Source: Amycolatopsis nigrescens CSC17Ta-90 (GTDB lineage: Bacteria > Actinomycetota > Actinomycetes > Mycobacteriales > Pseudonocardiaceae). Taken from it: 64,000 bases of DNA. Where the stretch lies: NCBI RefSeq assembly GCF_000384315.1, contig NZ_ARVW01000001.1:8105001-8169000 (forward strand), written 5' to 3'. Positions within the stretch are counted from its first letter, which is position 1. The number at the start of each line of letters is the position of its first letter. Both the position numbers and the translations under genes were made by a program. This document shows, piece by piece, positions 15,284 to 24,642 of the stretch. The notes under the pieces are model-generated. The model was not told the origin of the DNA. It did no database searches and worked only from the letters and a program-made list of their open reading frames with translations.

Positions 15284-16390
15284 CTAGCCGGACCGAGCGG
15301 ACGCGGCGATCCGGACGCGGTCGCTTTCCTTGGCGGAAAGGAACAACGCCACTTCCCGCCCCTCCTCGGCGACGGCGGCGCGATCGGCCCGGGAGAAGCG
15401 GCGCAGCGGGTGCACGGTCACGGTGCCCGCGTCGACGGTCCAACTCGCGGCGACCCGGCCGTCGACCAGGACCACGCGCTCGCCGGCGACCGAAAGGCCC
15501 CGATGCGCGTCATCGATGATCCGGCCGCGGTCGTGGTAGCCGAGGATCGCGTTGTCGAACGCCGGCAGGAACCGCACCGGCGCTGGGGTGTCCGGGTCGG
15601 GCCGCGGCGCGTCAGGAAGGTCCAGCAGTTCCCGGCCGCGCTCGTCGCGAAAGGCGACCAGTTCCTGTCGGACCGCGGACACCGCCGCCGGCAGCCCGGC
15701 GAGGCCGCTCCAGGCACGCAGATCGGCTGTGGCGGCGGGACCGAACGCGGCCAGATAACGCCGGACCAGCTGTTCGCCGACCGGATCGGCGCTCTCCGGG
15801 ACCGGCGGGTCGATCTCGCGCCCCAGCCAGGAGGAGACCGGCAGGTAGCGCACTCCCGCCTTCGTGCGCCACAACCCGCGCGGCGGCAGCTGCACCACCG
15901 GGATGAGGGCGGCGATCAGCATTTCGCCCAGCGGCCGTGGCCCCGGCTCCGGCCAGCGCTCGGCCACCGCCCGCGCCAGCTCGGTCATCGAGCGCGGTTC
16001 GCCGTCGGCCAGCACCGCCCGGCCCGCCGCGGCGAGCTCGTCGAGATCCACTCCGTCGAGGTCGCCGCGGTAGACGCCGAGCACCCGCTGGCGCAGCATG
16101 GCGTCGTGACGAGCCCGCCAGGCCAGGAGGTCGTCGGCGGCGAGCAGGTGCACGGTGCGGCGCATCAGGTGGGTCCGCACCACGCTCCGCCGGACCAGCA
16201 GATCGTCCAGCACCGCCGGGTCGAACGCGCGCAGCCGGGACCAGAGCCCGATGAACGGCTCCTGCGGTTCCTGCGCCTGCAGGCCGCACAGGTGCGCGAC
16301 GGCGTCGAGCACCGGCACGTCGGCGCGATCGAGCAGCAACTGCCGGGCGAGCGTCGCGCGGTTGAGCGCACTGGCGCCGAGCACGGTCAT
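15284..16390 (-). CDS. Winged-helix DNA-binding protein (HTH_42, AlkZ/AlkX-like)
   Basis: A 368-residue protein of the HTH_42 family, which contains the AlkZ-type DNA glycosylases. The QxQ motif used by those glycosylases is present (CGLQAQEPQEPFIGLWSRL), followed by tandem winged helices (RTHLMRRTVHLL) and the family end (RFLPAFDNAILGYHDRGRII). A DNA-lesion glycosylase role is plausible but not shown. ATG 16390 is preferred to the TTG at 16399. Confidence 0.75.
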   Translation of the reverse strand: MTVLGASALNRATLARQLLLDRADVPVLDAVAHLCGLQAQEPQEPFIGLWSRLRAFDPAVLDDLLVRRSVVRTHLMRRTVHLLAADDLLAWRARHDAMLRQRVLGVYRGDLDGVDLDELAAAGRAVLADGEPRSMTELARAVAERWPEPGPRPLGEMLIAALIPVVQLPPRGLWRTKAGVRYLPVSSWLGREIDPPVPESADPVGEQLVRRYLAAFGPAATADLRAWSGLAGLPAAVSAVRQELVAFRDERGRELLDLPDAPRPDPDTPAPVRFLPAFDNAILGYHDRGRIIDDAHRGLSVAGERVVLVDGRVAASWTVDAGTVTVHPLRRFSRADRAAVAEEGREVALFLSAKESDRVRIAASARSG

Positions 16391-16427
16391 CGGGGTCAAG
16401 CCCTTCCCTTCGGTCCTGGCTGGCCGG

Positions 16428-16985
16428 TCAGCTGGATTTCTGCCCGTCGATCGTCTCGCGCAGGATGTCGGCGTGCCCGGCGTGCTGCGCGGTCTCGGCG
16501 ATGACGTGCGTCAGCACCCGGCGCACGCTGCGCACCGCTCCCGGCTCGTTCCAGGGCGCCTCCGGCAACGGGTGCGTCGCCGACAGATCGGGGACGGACG
16601 CGATGATCTCCTCGCTCCGGGCGGCGACCTGCTCGTAACGCGCGAGGATCCCGGCCGCGGTCTCGCCGGGCAGCAGCTGGAAGTCGGTCTGGTGGTCGAT
16701 GGCCCACTGCGGGTACTCGCGTGCGGTTCCGTCCGCGAGATCCGCCCAGGTGACGCCTTCGGGCAGGTCGTAGCGCATCGCGGACGGGCCCTCGACCACG
16801 AAACGCAGCCATTGTTCCTCCATGGATGCGACGTGCTTGATCAGGCCGCCCAGGCACAGCGCGCTGACCGTCGGACGTTCGCCGAGCTGCTCGTCGGTGA
16901 GCCCGCGGACAGTGCTGGTGAGGGCGGATCGCGCCGTCGCGAGAGCGGCGAGCAGTTCGCCCCGCTCGGCGTCAAGGGTGGTCAT
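16428..16985 (-). CDS. DinB/DUF664-family protein (second of two)
   Basis: A 185-residue DinB-superfamily four-helix protein. The histidine motifs are CLGGLIKHVASMEEQWLRF and VLTHVIAETAQHAGHADILRETIDG, close to those of the paralogue at 4783. A role as a thiol-dependent or metal-dependent enzyme is inferred from the superfamily. It is divergent from a WYL regulator with a perfect dyad between them. ATG 16985 fits; the longer frame has a polar extension without support. Confidence 0.86.
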   Translation of the reverse strand: MTTLDAERGELLAALATARSALTSTVRGLTDEQLGERPTVSALCLGGLIKHVASMEEQWLRFVVEGPSAMRYDLPEGVTWADLADGTAREYPQWAIDHQTDFQLLPGETAAGILARYEQVAARSEEIIASVPDLSATHPLPEAPWNEPGAVRSVRRVLTHVIAETAQHAGHADILRETIDGQKSS

Positions 16986-17039
16986 GGAGTTCGGGCCCTT
17001 CGGGTTGTTGTCGTCTGGCACGAGACAACAGTCGCAGGG

Positions 17040-17064
17040 GTAGCGGCCAGGGTGTGGCCGCTAC
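17040..17064. promoter_or_regulatory. WYL-regulator operator candidate (perfect 10-5-10 dyad)
   Basis: GTAGCGGCCA (17040-17049), spacer GGGTG, TGGCCGCTAC (17055-17064). Both arms match perfectly. It sits between the second DinB gene and the WYL regulator, 20 bases before the regulator's ATG. A degenerate copy with identical geometry precedes the first DinB gene at 5424-5448. Confidence 0.7.
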
Positions 17065-17083
17065 TCAAGGCAATATGGGGAGT

Positions 17084-18055
17084 ATGCCGAAGACTTCAGC
17101 GCGCCTGCTGTCGTTGCTCTCGCTGCTTCAGGCGCGCCGGGACTGGCCGGGCGCCCTGCTGGCCGAGCGGCTGGACATCAGCCCGCGCACCGTGCGCCGC
17201 GACGTCGACCGCCTGCGCGAACTCGGCTATCCCATCCTGGCCATCAAGGGCCCCGACGGCGGATACCGGCTCGACGCCGGCACCGAACTGCCCCCGTTGC
17301 TGTTCGACGACGAGCAGGCCGTGGCGCTGGCCGTCGCACTCCGGATCGCCAGCACCAGCGGCAGCGCCACTGGTGCTGGCATCGGGGAAGCCGCGGCGCG
17401 TGCGCTGAACACCGTCCGGCAGGTGATGCCCGCCCGGCTGCGGCACCGGATCGACACCGTCGGGGTCACCGCCGTCGAGCGGCCGACGACCCGGCCGGAC
17501 CCGCAGGTCGACAGCGGTGTGTTCATGGCGCTCAGCTCTGCCGTGCACGCCGGCGAGGTGCTGCGGTTCGACTACGAGAACGGCGGGCAGGCCCCGCGGC
17601 GGGTGCAGCCCCATCACCTCGTCACCTGGGGAGGCCGCTGGTATCTCGTCGCCTGGGACCTCGATCGCGAGGACTGGCGCACCTTCCGCGCCGACCGGAT
17701 CACCCCGCGCACCCCAACCGGGCCCCGCTTCACCCCGCGCGAACTGCCCGGGGGAGATGTGGCTACCTTCGTGGCGGCCAGGTTCCGGGGCACCGAAGAC
17801 TCGGGAGACTGGCCCTGCCGCGGCGAGGTGATCCTCGACCTGCCCGCCGCCGAAGTGTCCCGCTACACCCGCGACGGCGTCGTCGAAGAACTCGGCCCGA
17901 GCCGGTGCCGCCTCGTCCTGGGCTCGTGGTCGTGGCCTGGCTTGGCCGCCACGATCGGCAGATTCGATGCCGACATCGAGGTCGTCGGCCCGGCCGAGCT
18001 CAACGACGCCTTCGCACGCTTAGCCCGCCGCTACGCCAACGCGGCGGGCCGGTGA
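17084..18055 (+). CDS. WYL-domain (YafY-type) transcriptional regulator
   Basis: A 323-residue regulator. An HTH_11 winged helix is at residues 1-60 (SARLLSLLSLLQARRDWPGALLAERLDISPRTVRRDVDRLRELGYPI). The WYL domain spans about 140-215 (LRFDYENGGQAPRRVQPHHLVTWGGRWYLVAWDLDREDWRTFRADRI) and a WCX C-terminal extension follows. Such regulators often sit beside DinB genes. The dyads suggest it controls both DinB genes of this window. ATG 17084 matches the family start. Confidence 0.88.
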   Translation: MPKTSARLLSLLSLLQARRDWPGALLAERLDISPRTVRRDVDRLRELGYPILAIKGPDGGYRLDAGTELPPLLFDDEQAVALAVALRIASTSGSATGAGIGEAAARALNTVRQVMPARLRHRIDTVGVTAVERPTTRPDPQVDSGVFMALSSAVHAGEVLRFDYENGGQAPRRVQPHHLVTWGGRWYLVAWDLDREDWRTFRADRITPRTPTGPRFTPRELPGGDVATFVAARFRGTEDSGDWPCRGEVILDLPAAEVSRYTRDGVVEELGPSRCRLVLGSWSWPGLAATIGRFDADIEVVGPAELNDAFARLARRYANAAGR

Positions 18056-18064
18056 TTTCCGGAG

Positions 18065-18745
18065 CTAGAGCCCGCCGACCTTCACCGGGAACCGCTGGAT
18101 CGTCACGATCGTGGTGTCCGGGTCTTCCGGGAGTACCAGCTCGACTGGGTTCTGCAGCTTGTAGAGGTCGCCCCTGGGAGGGAACTGGGTGAGTTTGCCG
18201 ACGAGCTGCGCGGGATCCTTGGTGGTCAGTACGAGCGGCTCGTAGATCCGGGCGTAGGTGTCCGGCTGGTCGATCGTCATGGTGAAGGTGAGCACGCTGA
18301 CGTGCTCGTAGCGGAGCGGGAATCGCTGCGTCAGCCTCAGCAGGCTTTGCGGGTCGACGTCGACGTCGTCCTGCTCGAGGGTGATCGTGCCGCCGTCCTG
18401 GCGGGCACCGTCGCCGATGTCGGGCATTTCCGCAGTCATCCGGAAACCGACCGTCCTCAGCCGGACGGAGTTCTCCGGATCATCGGGGTTCACGTCGACT
18501 CGGTGCTTGATGCCGCCCTTGAAGTCGACGCTCATCAGCGCGGTCCGGATCTTCAGCGGCACGTTGATCGCCAGCATGCTGCAGGGGATCTCGGCGCCGA
18601 TCGGGGGCAGGCCCGACTGGTGGGTGGCCCGTGCCGTCGAGGTGCCGAGCAGGCCCAGCGCCGCCGCGCCGCCCGTGGCGGCCACGCCGGTGAGGAATCT
18701 CCGGCGCCCCACGCCACCGGCCGAGCTGTCACTGAAGGTCGACAT
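18065..18745 (-). CDS. Tat-exported protein of unknown function
   Basis: A 226-residue secreted protein. The N-terminus is a clear twin-arginine signal (GRRRFLTGVAATGGAAALGLLG, cleavage probably after STARA). The mature part is beta-rich, with no cysteine cluster or catalytic motif that I recognise. It ends VELVLPEDPDTTIVTIQRFPVKVGGL. AAGGAGG lies 7-10 bases before the ATG at 18745. It is convergent with the WYL gene and downstream of rox in the same direction, but a strong hairpin separates it from rox. Confidence 0.72.
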   Translation of the reverse strand: MSTFSDSSAGGVGRRRFLTGVAATGGAAALGLLGTSTARATHQSGLPPIGAEIPCSMLAINVPLKIRTALMSVDFKGGIKHRVDVNPDDPENSVRLRTVGFRMTAEMPDIGDGARQDGGTITLEQDDVDVDPQSLLRLTQRFPLRYEHVSVLTFTMTIDQPDTYARIYEPLVLTTKDPAQLVGKLTQFPPRGDLYKLQNPVELVLPEDPDTTIVTIQRFPVKVGGL

Positions 18746-18872
18746 TTCCTTGTCCTCCTTGGGTTTCCGGGTGTTCCGCGGTACGAAACTAGCCAGCGGA
18801 ACCAGCACCGGGCAGAGGACGGGAGCAGGTCAAACCGGACGTGTCGGTGGGCGTGACACCGAGCCACCGCAC

Positions 18873-18910
18873 GCCACCGGTTGAAGGACGGACTTCCTTC
18901 AACCGGTGGC
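18873..18910. terminator. Strong hairpin downstream of rox
   Basis: GCCACCGGTTGAAGGA (18873-18888) pairs perfectly with TCCTTCAACCGGTGGC (18895-18910) around a 6-base loop, a 16-bp stem 40 bases beyond the rox stop. An upstream GAGCCACCG (18861-18869) could also pair with CGGTGGCTC (18905-18913), giving two alternative folds. It probably ends rox transcription before the Tat gene. Confidence 0.6.
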
Positions 18911-18950
18911 TCAGACGGGTACTGCCGCGCGACCTCCTCGCACCCCGTGA

Positions 18951-20462
<1,512 letters not shown>

Positions 20463-20539
20463 CTATACGTTGAGAGTGGCGGGGAGTGCACGACTCCTTG
20501 CCCTTGTTTTTGTCCGGTGTGGACAGACAGCTCAGCGGC

Positions 20540-20974
20540 TCACAGGGTGATCTGGTACAGGATGAACCCCCGGTTCACCGCCACCTTGTCGTAGAGCCGG
20601 CGCGCGGTCGCGTTGGTCTCGTGGGTCGACCAGTAAACGCGGCTGCACTCCCTGGCGCGCGCCCATTCGGTGACCGCGGCGATCAGCGCCCTCGCCACGC
20701 CATGGCCGCGGGCTTCCGGTGCGGTGAACAGATCCTGCAGGTAGCACACGTCCGGCGCGGTGGTGCTGGCGTGCACGAGGAAATGCGTGATGCCGACCAG
20801 CTTCCCGTCGAGCTTCGCACCGAAAGCGTGCATCCGGCTGTCGTCCTGGAACGCGGTCCAGGCCCGCTCGAACAGCTCCGGCGCGAGCGTGCGCTCGTAG
20901 AACGTGTTGTAGCCGGTGAACAGAACTTCCCAGTCGGCGCGGTCTGCCGGAGCGAGCTTGTCGATGGTGATCAT
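20540..20974 (-). CDS. GNAT-family N-acetyltransferase
   Basis: A 144-residue GNAT acyltransferase. The acetyl-CoA-binding motif A is CYLQDLFTAPEARGHGVARALIAAV (RGHGVA as the pyrophosphate loop) and motif B is YWSTHETNATARRLYDKV. The acceptor is unknown. It is divergent from the VOC gene at 21071; a perfect dyad between them (20999-21023) starts 25 bases from this start codon. Confidence 0.85.
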   Translation of the reverse strand: MITIDKLAPADRADWEVLFTGYNTFYERTLAPELFERAWTAFQDDSRMHAFGAKLDGKLVGITHFLVHASTTAPDVCYLQDLFTAPEARGHGVARALIAAVTEWARARECSRVYWSTHETNATARRLYDKVAVNRGFILYQITL

Positions 20975-20998
20975 GTTTCATTCAAGCAGCCCGGCAAT

Positions 20999-21023
20999 AA
21001 AGTGCTCAGTTGGTGAGCACTTT
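20999..21023. promoter_or_regulatory. Orphan operator: perfect 10-5-10 dyad
   Basis: AAAGTGCTCA (20999-21008), spacer GTTGG, TGAGCACTTT (21014-21023). The arms are perfectly inverted and centred in the divergent spacer of the GNAT and VOC genes. Neither gene encodes a regulator, so the protein that binds must be encoded elsewhere. Confidence 0.6.
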
Positions 21024-21070
21024 GCGGCGAATGATGCTGGTCATCCACTCCACGACGAAAGGACCCGGAG

Positions 21071-21487
21071 ATGTTGCGAGGATTCGCCACCATCAGCCTG
21101 TTCGCGGACGACCTGGCAGCGGCGAAGGACTGGTACGCCGAACTGCTGGGCATCGAGCCCTATTTCGTCCGCCCCACCGTCGGCGAGCCGGCGTACATCG
21201 AGTTCCGCTTCGGTGACTACCAGCACGAACTGGGCCTGATCGACCGGCGCTACGCCCCGCACGGCGGCACGGAAGGTCCGGCGGGCGCGGTCGTGTTCTG
21301 GCACGTGGACGATGTGACGGCGGCACTCGAAAAGCTGCTCTCGATGGGCGCGAAAGAGCACGACCCGCGCACCGAGCGCGAAGCGGGCTTCGTCACCGCT
21401 TCGGTCGTCGACCCCTTCGGGAACATCCTCGGCGTCATGTACAACCCGCACTACCTGGACATCTTGAGCTCGACCGGCCGGGGATGA
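21071..21487 (+). CDS. VOC-superfamily protein
   Basis: A 138-residue glyoxalase-like protein: FATISLFADDLAAAKDWYAELLGIEPYF at the start, AVVFWHVDDVTAALEKLLSMGAKE in the middle, and VVDPFGNILGVMYNPHY near the end. Ligand unknown. It shares a divergent control region with the GNAT gene. Its stop overlaps an ATG (GGATGA) that opens a 39-codon frame running into the leader of the next gene. Confidence 0.84.
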   Translation: MLRGFATISLFADDLAAAKDWYAELLGIEPYFVRPTVGEPAYIEFRFGDYQHELGLIDRRYAPHGGTEGPAGAVVFWHVDDVTAALEKLLSMGAKEHDPRTEREAGFVTASVVDPFGNILGVMYNPHYLDILSSTGRG

Positions 21488-21644
21488 CCGCGACAGCCTG
21501 GGGTAAAGTCGCCGCCGGCAAGGAACCTACCGAGGAGGTGAGACCCATTACCGCTAGCTCAGGTCGGGTGCTCTCCTCCCGCAGTCACGTCGTTTCGGAG
21601 TAGGTGATCGGGGAGCGCCCATCGGTATCCCGAAAGGCGCACTC
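21484..21644 (+). promoter_or_regulatory. Structured leader ahead of PrmC-like methyltransferase
   Basis: A non-coding or leader-peptide segment. AGGAGG (21533-21538) stands 8 bases before an ATT (21547-21549) that opens 18 codons to a TAG at 21601. GAGGAG...CCC (21532-21546) can pair with GGG...CTCCTC (21566-21578), hiding the Shine-Dalgarno sequence with the ATT in the loop. A 39-codon ATG frame (21484-21603) covers the same bases. The CTACCGAGGAGG...ATT arrangement recalls actinobacterial infC leaders with their non-AUG start, from memory only. Confidence 0.35.
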
Positions 21645-22427
21645 ATGTCAGTTTCCTCGCAGTCCCGCATCGTCAGCCGGCTTCGTGCCGCCGGTTGTGT
21701 TTTCGCCGAGGACGAAGCGCGGTTGCTCATCGACGCGGCAAGCACGCAGGCCGATCTCGCGGCCATGGTGGAGCAGCGAGTCGTCGGCCTGCCGCTCGAA
21801 CAGGTCCTCGGCTGGGCGGAGTTCTGCGGTCTGCGGATAGCCGTCGAACCCGGGGTGTTCGTGCCACGCCGCCGCACCGAGTTCCTCGTCCACCAGGCCG
21901 CCGCCCTCGCCGGACGTGGGGCCGTGATACTCGACCTGTGCTGCGGCACGGGTGCCGTGGCCACCGCGCTAGGTGCGATCGTGACAGGCGCCGAGCTGCA
22001 CGCCGCCGATCTCGAACCCGCCGCGGTGGCGTGCGCCCGCCGCAACCTGACCGCCGCCGGGGGACAGGTGTACGAAGGCGACCTCTACGCCCCGTTGCCG
22101 GCCGAGCTGCACGGACGCGTCGACGTCCTGGCTGTCAACGCCCCATACGTGCCCACCGACGCGATCGGGCTGATGCCGCCGGAGGCGCGGCTGCACGAAC
22201 CACAGGTGGCGCTCGACGGTGGCACCGACGGGCTCGACATCCAGCGGCGGGTGGCCGCCGCGGCAACGCGATGGCTGGCGCCGGGCGGCCACCTGCTGAT
22301 CGAGACCAGCGAACGGCAGGCCCCGCTCACCGCCGAAGCGTTCACCCGCAACGGACTCACCGCACGGGTGGCCAGTTCCGCCGAACTGGACGCGACCGTC
22401 GTCATCGGCGCCGTCGAAACTCGCTAG
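21645..22427 (+). CDS. PrmC/HemK-related protein-glutamine N5-methyltransferase
   Basis: A 260-residue SAM-dependent methyltransferase. SAM site ILDLCCGTGAVATAL, acidic strand ELHAADLEPAAVACARRN, and NAPYVPT in place of the NPPY that holds the glutamine amide in PrmC. The helical N-domain (residues 1-75, VGLPLEQVLGWAEFCGLRIAVEPGVFVPRRRTEFLV) is also PrmC-like. It is probably a paralogue of the true release-factor methylase rather than PrmC itself; the target protein is unknown. It ends by sharing CTAG with the convergent SDR gene. Confidence 0.83.
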   Translation: MSVSSQSRIVSRLRAAGCVFAEDEARLLIDAASTQADLAAMVEQRVVGLPLEQVLGWAEFCGLRIAVEPGVFVPRRRTEFLVHQAAALAGRGAVILDLCCGTGAVATALGAIVTGAELHAADLEPAAVACARRNLTAAGGQVYEGDLYAPLPAELHGRVDVLAVNAPYVPTDAIGLMPPEARLHEPQVALDGGTDGLDIQRRVAAAATRWLAPGGHLLIETSERQAPLTAEAFTRNGLTARVASSAELDATVVIGAVETR

Positions 22428-23374
22428 GAGAACGCGTCCAGTCCGGTGAGCTCGCTGGACAGCGCCCAGAGCCGGGCCGCCTCAGCAGCATCAGTGGCCC
22501 ATGGCTTGACTCCGCCGACGAGCATGTCGTCGGTCGAGGCGGGCTCGGCGAGGTCGCAGTCCTGGCAATATGCGCCGCCATGGTTTTCGAGCAGTGGGGA
22601 AGTGGCCGCCCAAACGGCGGTCGCCGCGCCCTGCGCCGGCGTTTTGAACCCGGCCGCCGGCTCGCCGTCCTGGCCGATCCAGCCCTGGGCGACCTGCTCG
22701 TGGTGGGGGATATGCCGTTGCAGGGGAGTGAGGATGCTGCCTGGATGCACGGCGAACGCGTGCAGCCCGGCGTCCGCGCCGAGTGCGTCGAGGTGCACGG
22801 CGAACAGGGCGTTGGCGGTCTTCGACTGGGCGTAGGCCAGCCAGCGGTCGTAGCCGCGCCGGAACTGGAGATCGTCCCAGCGGATGCCGGCGAGGAAATG
22901 CCCGGACGAGGCCACCGACACCACTCGCGCCCCGTCCAACGCCGGACGCAACCGGTTGACCAGTGCGAAGTGGCCGAGGTGGTTGGTCGCGAAGTGCGCC
23001 TCCCAGCCCGGCCCGACCCGGGTTTCCGGACAGGCCATGATCCCCGCGCCATTGATGACGATGTCGAGCGTGCGGCCGGTGTCCAGGAAGCGGTCGGCGA
23101 ACACCCGGACGCTCTCCAGGTCCGCCAGGTCGAGTTCGCCCACCTCCGTCCCCGGCATGCCGCGCAGGGCATCTTCAGCCGCGGCGGGCCTGCGCGCGGG
23201 CACGATCACGCGCGCTCCGGCAAGGGCGAGTGCGCGGGTGGTCTCCAGGCCGAGACCGGAGTAGCCGCCGGTGACCAGCGCGGTGCACGCGGAGAGATCG
23301 ACCCCGGCGAGCACGTCACCCGCCGTGCTCTGCGCGCCGAACCCGCTACCGATCTTGTGTTGCTCAGCTGTCAT
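22424..23374 (-). CDS. Short-chain dehydrogenase (retinol-dehydrogenase-like)
   Basis: A 316-residue extended SDR: TGGYSGLGLETTRAL near residue 35, NGAGIMACP, catalytic region SVASSGHFLAG with YAQSKTANALFAVHL further on, and the substrate end typical of WW-domain-oxidoreductase/retinol-dehydrogenase-like bacterial SDRs. Substrate unknown. It is divergent from a MerR regulator and driven by a MerR-type promoter whose -10 lies 7 bases before the ATG, so the mRNA may be leaderless. Confidence 0.86.
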   Translation of the reverse strand: MTAEQHKIGSGFGAQSTAGDVLAGVDLSACTALVTGGYSGLGLETTRALALAGARVIVPARRPAAAEDALRGMPGTEVGELDLADLESVRVFADRFLDTGRTLDIVINGAGIMACPETRVGPGWEAHFATNHLGHFALVNRLRPALDGARVVSVASSGHFLAGIRWDDLQFRRGYDRWLAYAQSKTANALFAVHLDALGADAGLHAFAVHPGSILTPLQRHIPHHEQVAQGWIGQDGEPAAGFKTPAQGAATAVWAATSPLLENHGGAYCQDCDLAEPASTDDMLVGGVKPWATDAAEAARLWALSSELTGLDAFS

Positions 23375-23381
23375 GCCCGCG

Positions 23382-23412
23382 ACGCTAGGACCTAGAGTGC
23401 AAGCTAGGTCAA
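23382..23412 (-). promoter_or_regulatory. MerR-type promoter of the SDR gene
   Basis: On the minus strand, -35 TTGACC (23412-23407), a 19-base spacer and -10 TAGCGT (23387-23382). A dyad GACCTAG-N8-CTAGGTC (23389-23410) lies across the spacer. Over-long 19-base spacers with a central dyad are the hallmark of promoters that MerR proteins activate by DNA distortion. Confidence 0.65.
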
Positions 23413-23430
23413 GCTTGTACGGTCGAAGAC

Positions 23431-23844
23431 ATGAGCAAGGGCGACCTGTCCATCGGGAACGTCGCGGAAGCGACCGGCCTCAGCGTGCACGCGCTGCGGT
23501 TCTTCGAACGCGAAGGCCTGTTCCTGCGCCCGATACCCCGCTCCAGCGGCGGGCAGCGGATCTACCAGACGGCGGACGTGGACTGGCTGGTCCTGTGCAA
23601 CCGGTTCCGTGAATCGGGCATGTCCATCGCCACCATGCGGCGGTTCGCGGAACTCGTCCGCTCTGGTCCCGGCAACGAGCCGGAACGCCTTGCCCTGCTT
23701 CAAGAACACGAGCGCGTCGTCCGGGCCAGGATCGCCGAGCTGAACGCGAACCTGGCCGTCATCCAGGACAAGGTCGCCATCTACGAGAAGCACGTGAACG
23801 AGGGGACCGCGGCTGGCCTCTGGTCACCGACAGCCTCTAGCTGA
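23431..23844 (+). CDS. MerR-family transcriptional regulator
   Basis: A 137-residue MerR regulator. The N-terminal winged helix is typical (LSIGNVAEATGLSVHALRFFEREGLF, then SGGQRIYQTADVDWL), followed by a long dimerisation helix (RIAELNANLAVIQDKVAIYEKHV). There are no metal-binding cysteines in the C-terminus, so it probably senses an organic molecule or a partner. It is divergent from the SDR, whose promoter carries its likely binding site. Confidence 0.9.
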   Translation: MSKGDLSIGNVAEATGLSVHALRFFEREGLFLRPIPRSSGGQRIYQTADVDWLVLCNRFRESGMSIATMRRFAELVRSGPGNEPERLALLQEHERVVRARIAELNANLAVIQDKVAIYEKHVNEGTAAGLWSPTASS

Positions 23845-23859
23845 TGCCAGGATGGGAGC

Positions 23860-24552
23860 ATGTCTCCCGTCGACTACGACACCTTCGCCGAAGCGTATAC
23901 AGCTGAAAACGAAGCTGGCCTCATCAACGGCTACTACGCGCGGCCCGCGATCTTGGACCTGGCGGGGGAGGTGGCCGGTCGGCGGATTCTCGATGCCGGC
24001 TGTGGCTCCGGAGCTTTGTTCGCGGAACTACGCGATCGGGGCGCCGTTGTGGCCGGCTTCGACTCCAGCGCCAAGATGGTGGAGCTGGCGCGGCGGCGGC
24101 TCGGTGACGCGGCCCTGCAGGTCGCCGATGTGGGCAGCCCGCTGCCGTTTCGAGGCGGCGCGTTCGACGACGTCATCGCCGCACTGGTGCTGCACTACCT
24201 GGAGGACTGGACCGCACCGCTGGCCGAGTTGCGGCGCGTGCTGAGGCCCGGCGGCCGGCTGATCATGTCCGTCAACCACCCCACCGTCTTCAAGCTGGTC
24301 AATCCCGAAGCTGACTATTTCGCGACCTGCAAGTGGTCCGCGAAGCACACCTTCAGCGGCCAGAACGCCGTGCTCACGTACTGGCATCGGCCGTTGCACG
24401 CGATGACCGACGCCTTCACCGCAGCCGGCTTCCGGACGGCCGTCATCAGCGAACCGCCTCCAGCACCCGGCGCGCACGAGCGGTTCCCCGACGAGCTCGC
24501 GGACAAGCCGGCCTTCCTGTGCTTTCTGTTCTTCGTCCTGGAAGCCGTATAG
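23860..24552 (+). CDS. Class I SAM-dependent methyltransferase
   Basis: A 230-residue methyltransferase: motif I ILDAGCGSGALFAEL, acidic loop VAGFDSSAKMVELARRRL, motif II GAFDDVIAALVLHYLEDW and post-motif LRPGGRLIMSVNHP. The type-11 fold commonly methylates small molecules; no substrate is suggested. It starts 15 bases after the MerR stop. Confidence 0.87.
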   Translation: MSPVDYDTFAEAYTAENEAGLINGYYARPAILDLAGEVAGRRILDAGCGSGALFAELRDRGAVVAGFDSSAKMVELARRRLGDAALQVADVGSPLPFRGGAFDDVIAALVLHYLEDWTAPLAELRRVLRPGGRLIMSVNHPTVFKLVNPEADYFATCKWSAKHTFSGQNAVLTYWHRPLHAMTDAFTAAGFRTAVISEPPPAPGAHERFPDELADKPAFLCFLFFVLEAV

Positions 24553-24594
24553 CGAGGGGAGCCCCGATCGGGTGGTCGAGAAGCACTACTTAAC

Positions 24595-24608
24595 ATAATG
24601 TACATTAT
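24595..24608. promoter_or_regulatory. Perfect 14-bp palindrome at APH promoter
   Basis: ATAATGTACATTAT is a perfect AT-rich palindrome inside GC-rich surroundings and contains CATAAT/CATTAT -10-like hexamers. An operator overlapping the promoter of the phosphotransferase gene is the likely reading. The ATG inside it is in frame with the gene but is probably not the start. Confidence 0.5.
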
Positions 24609-24642
24609 CGGCGCAGAACAAAGGGGGGTGGAGGAGACGCAC

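Noticed and set aside
21484..21603. A 39-codon protein gene overlapping the VOC stop
   Set aside because: It lacks its own ribosome binding site and overlaps a structured leader; kept only as a possible leader peptide.
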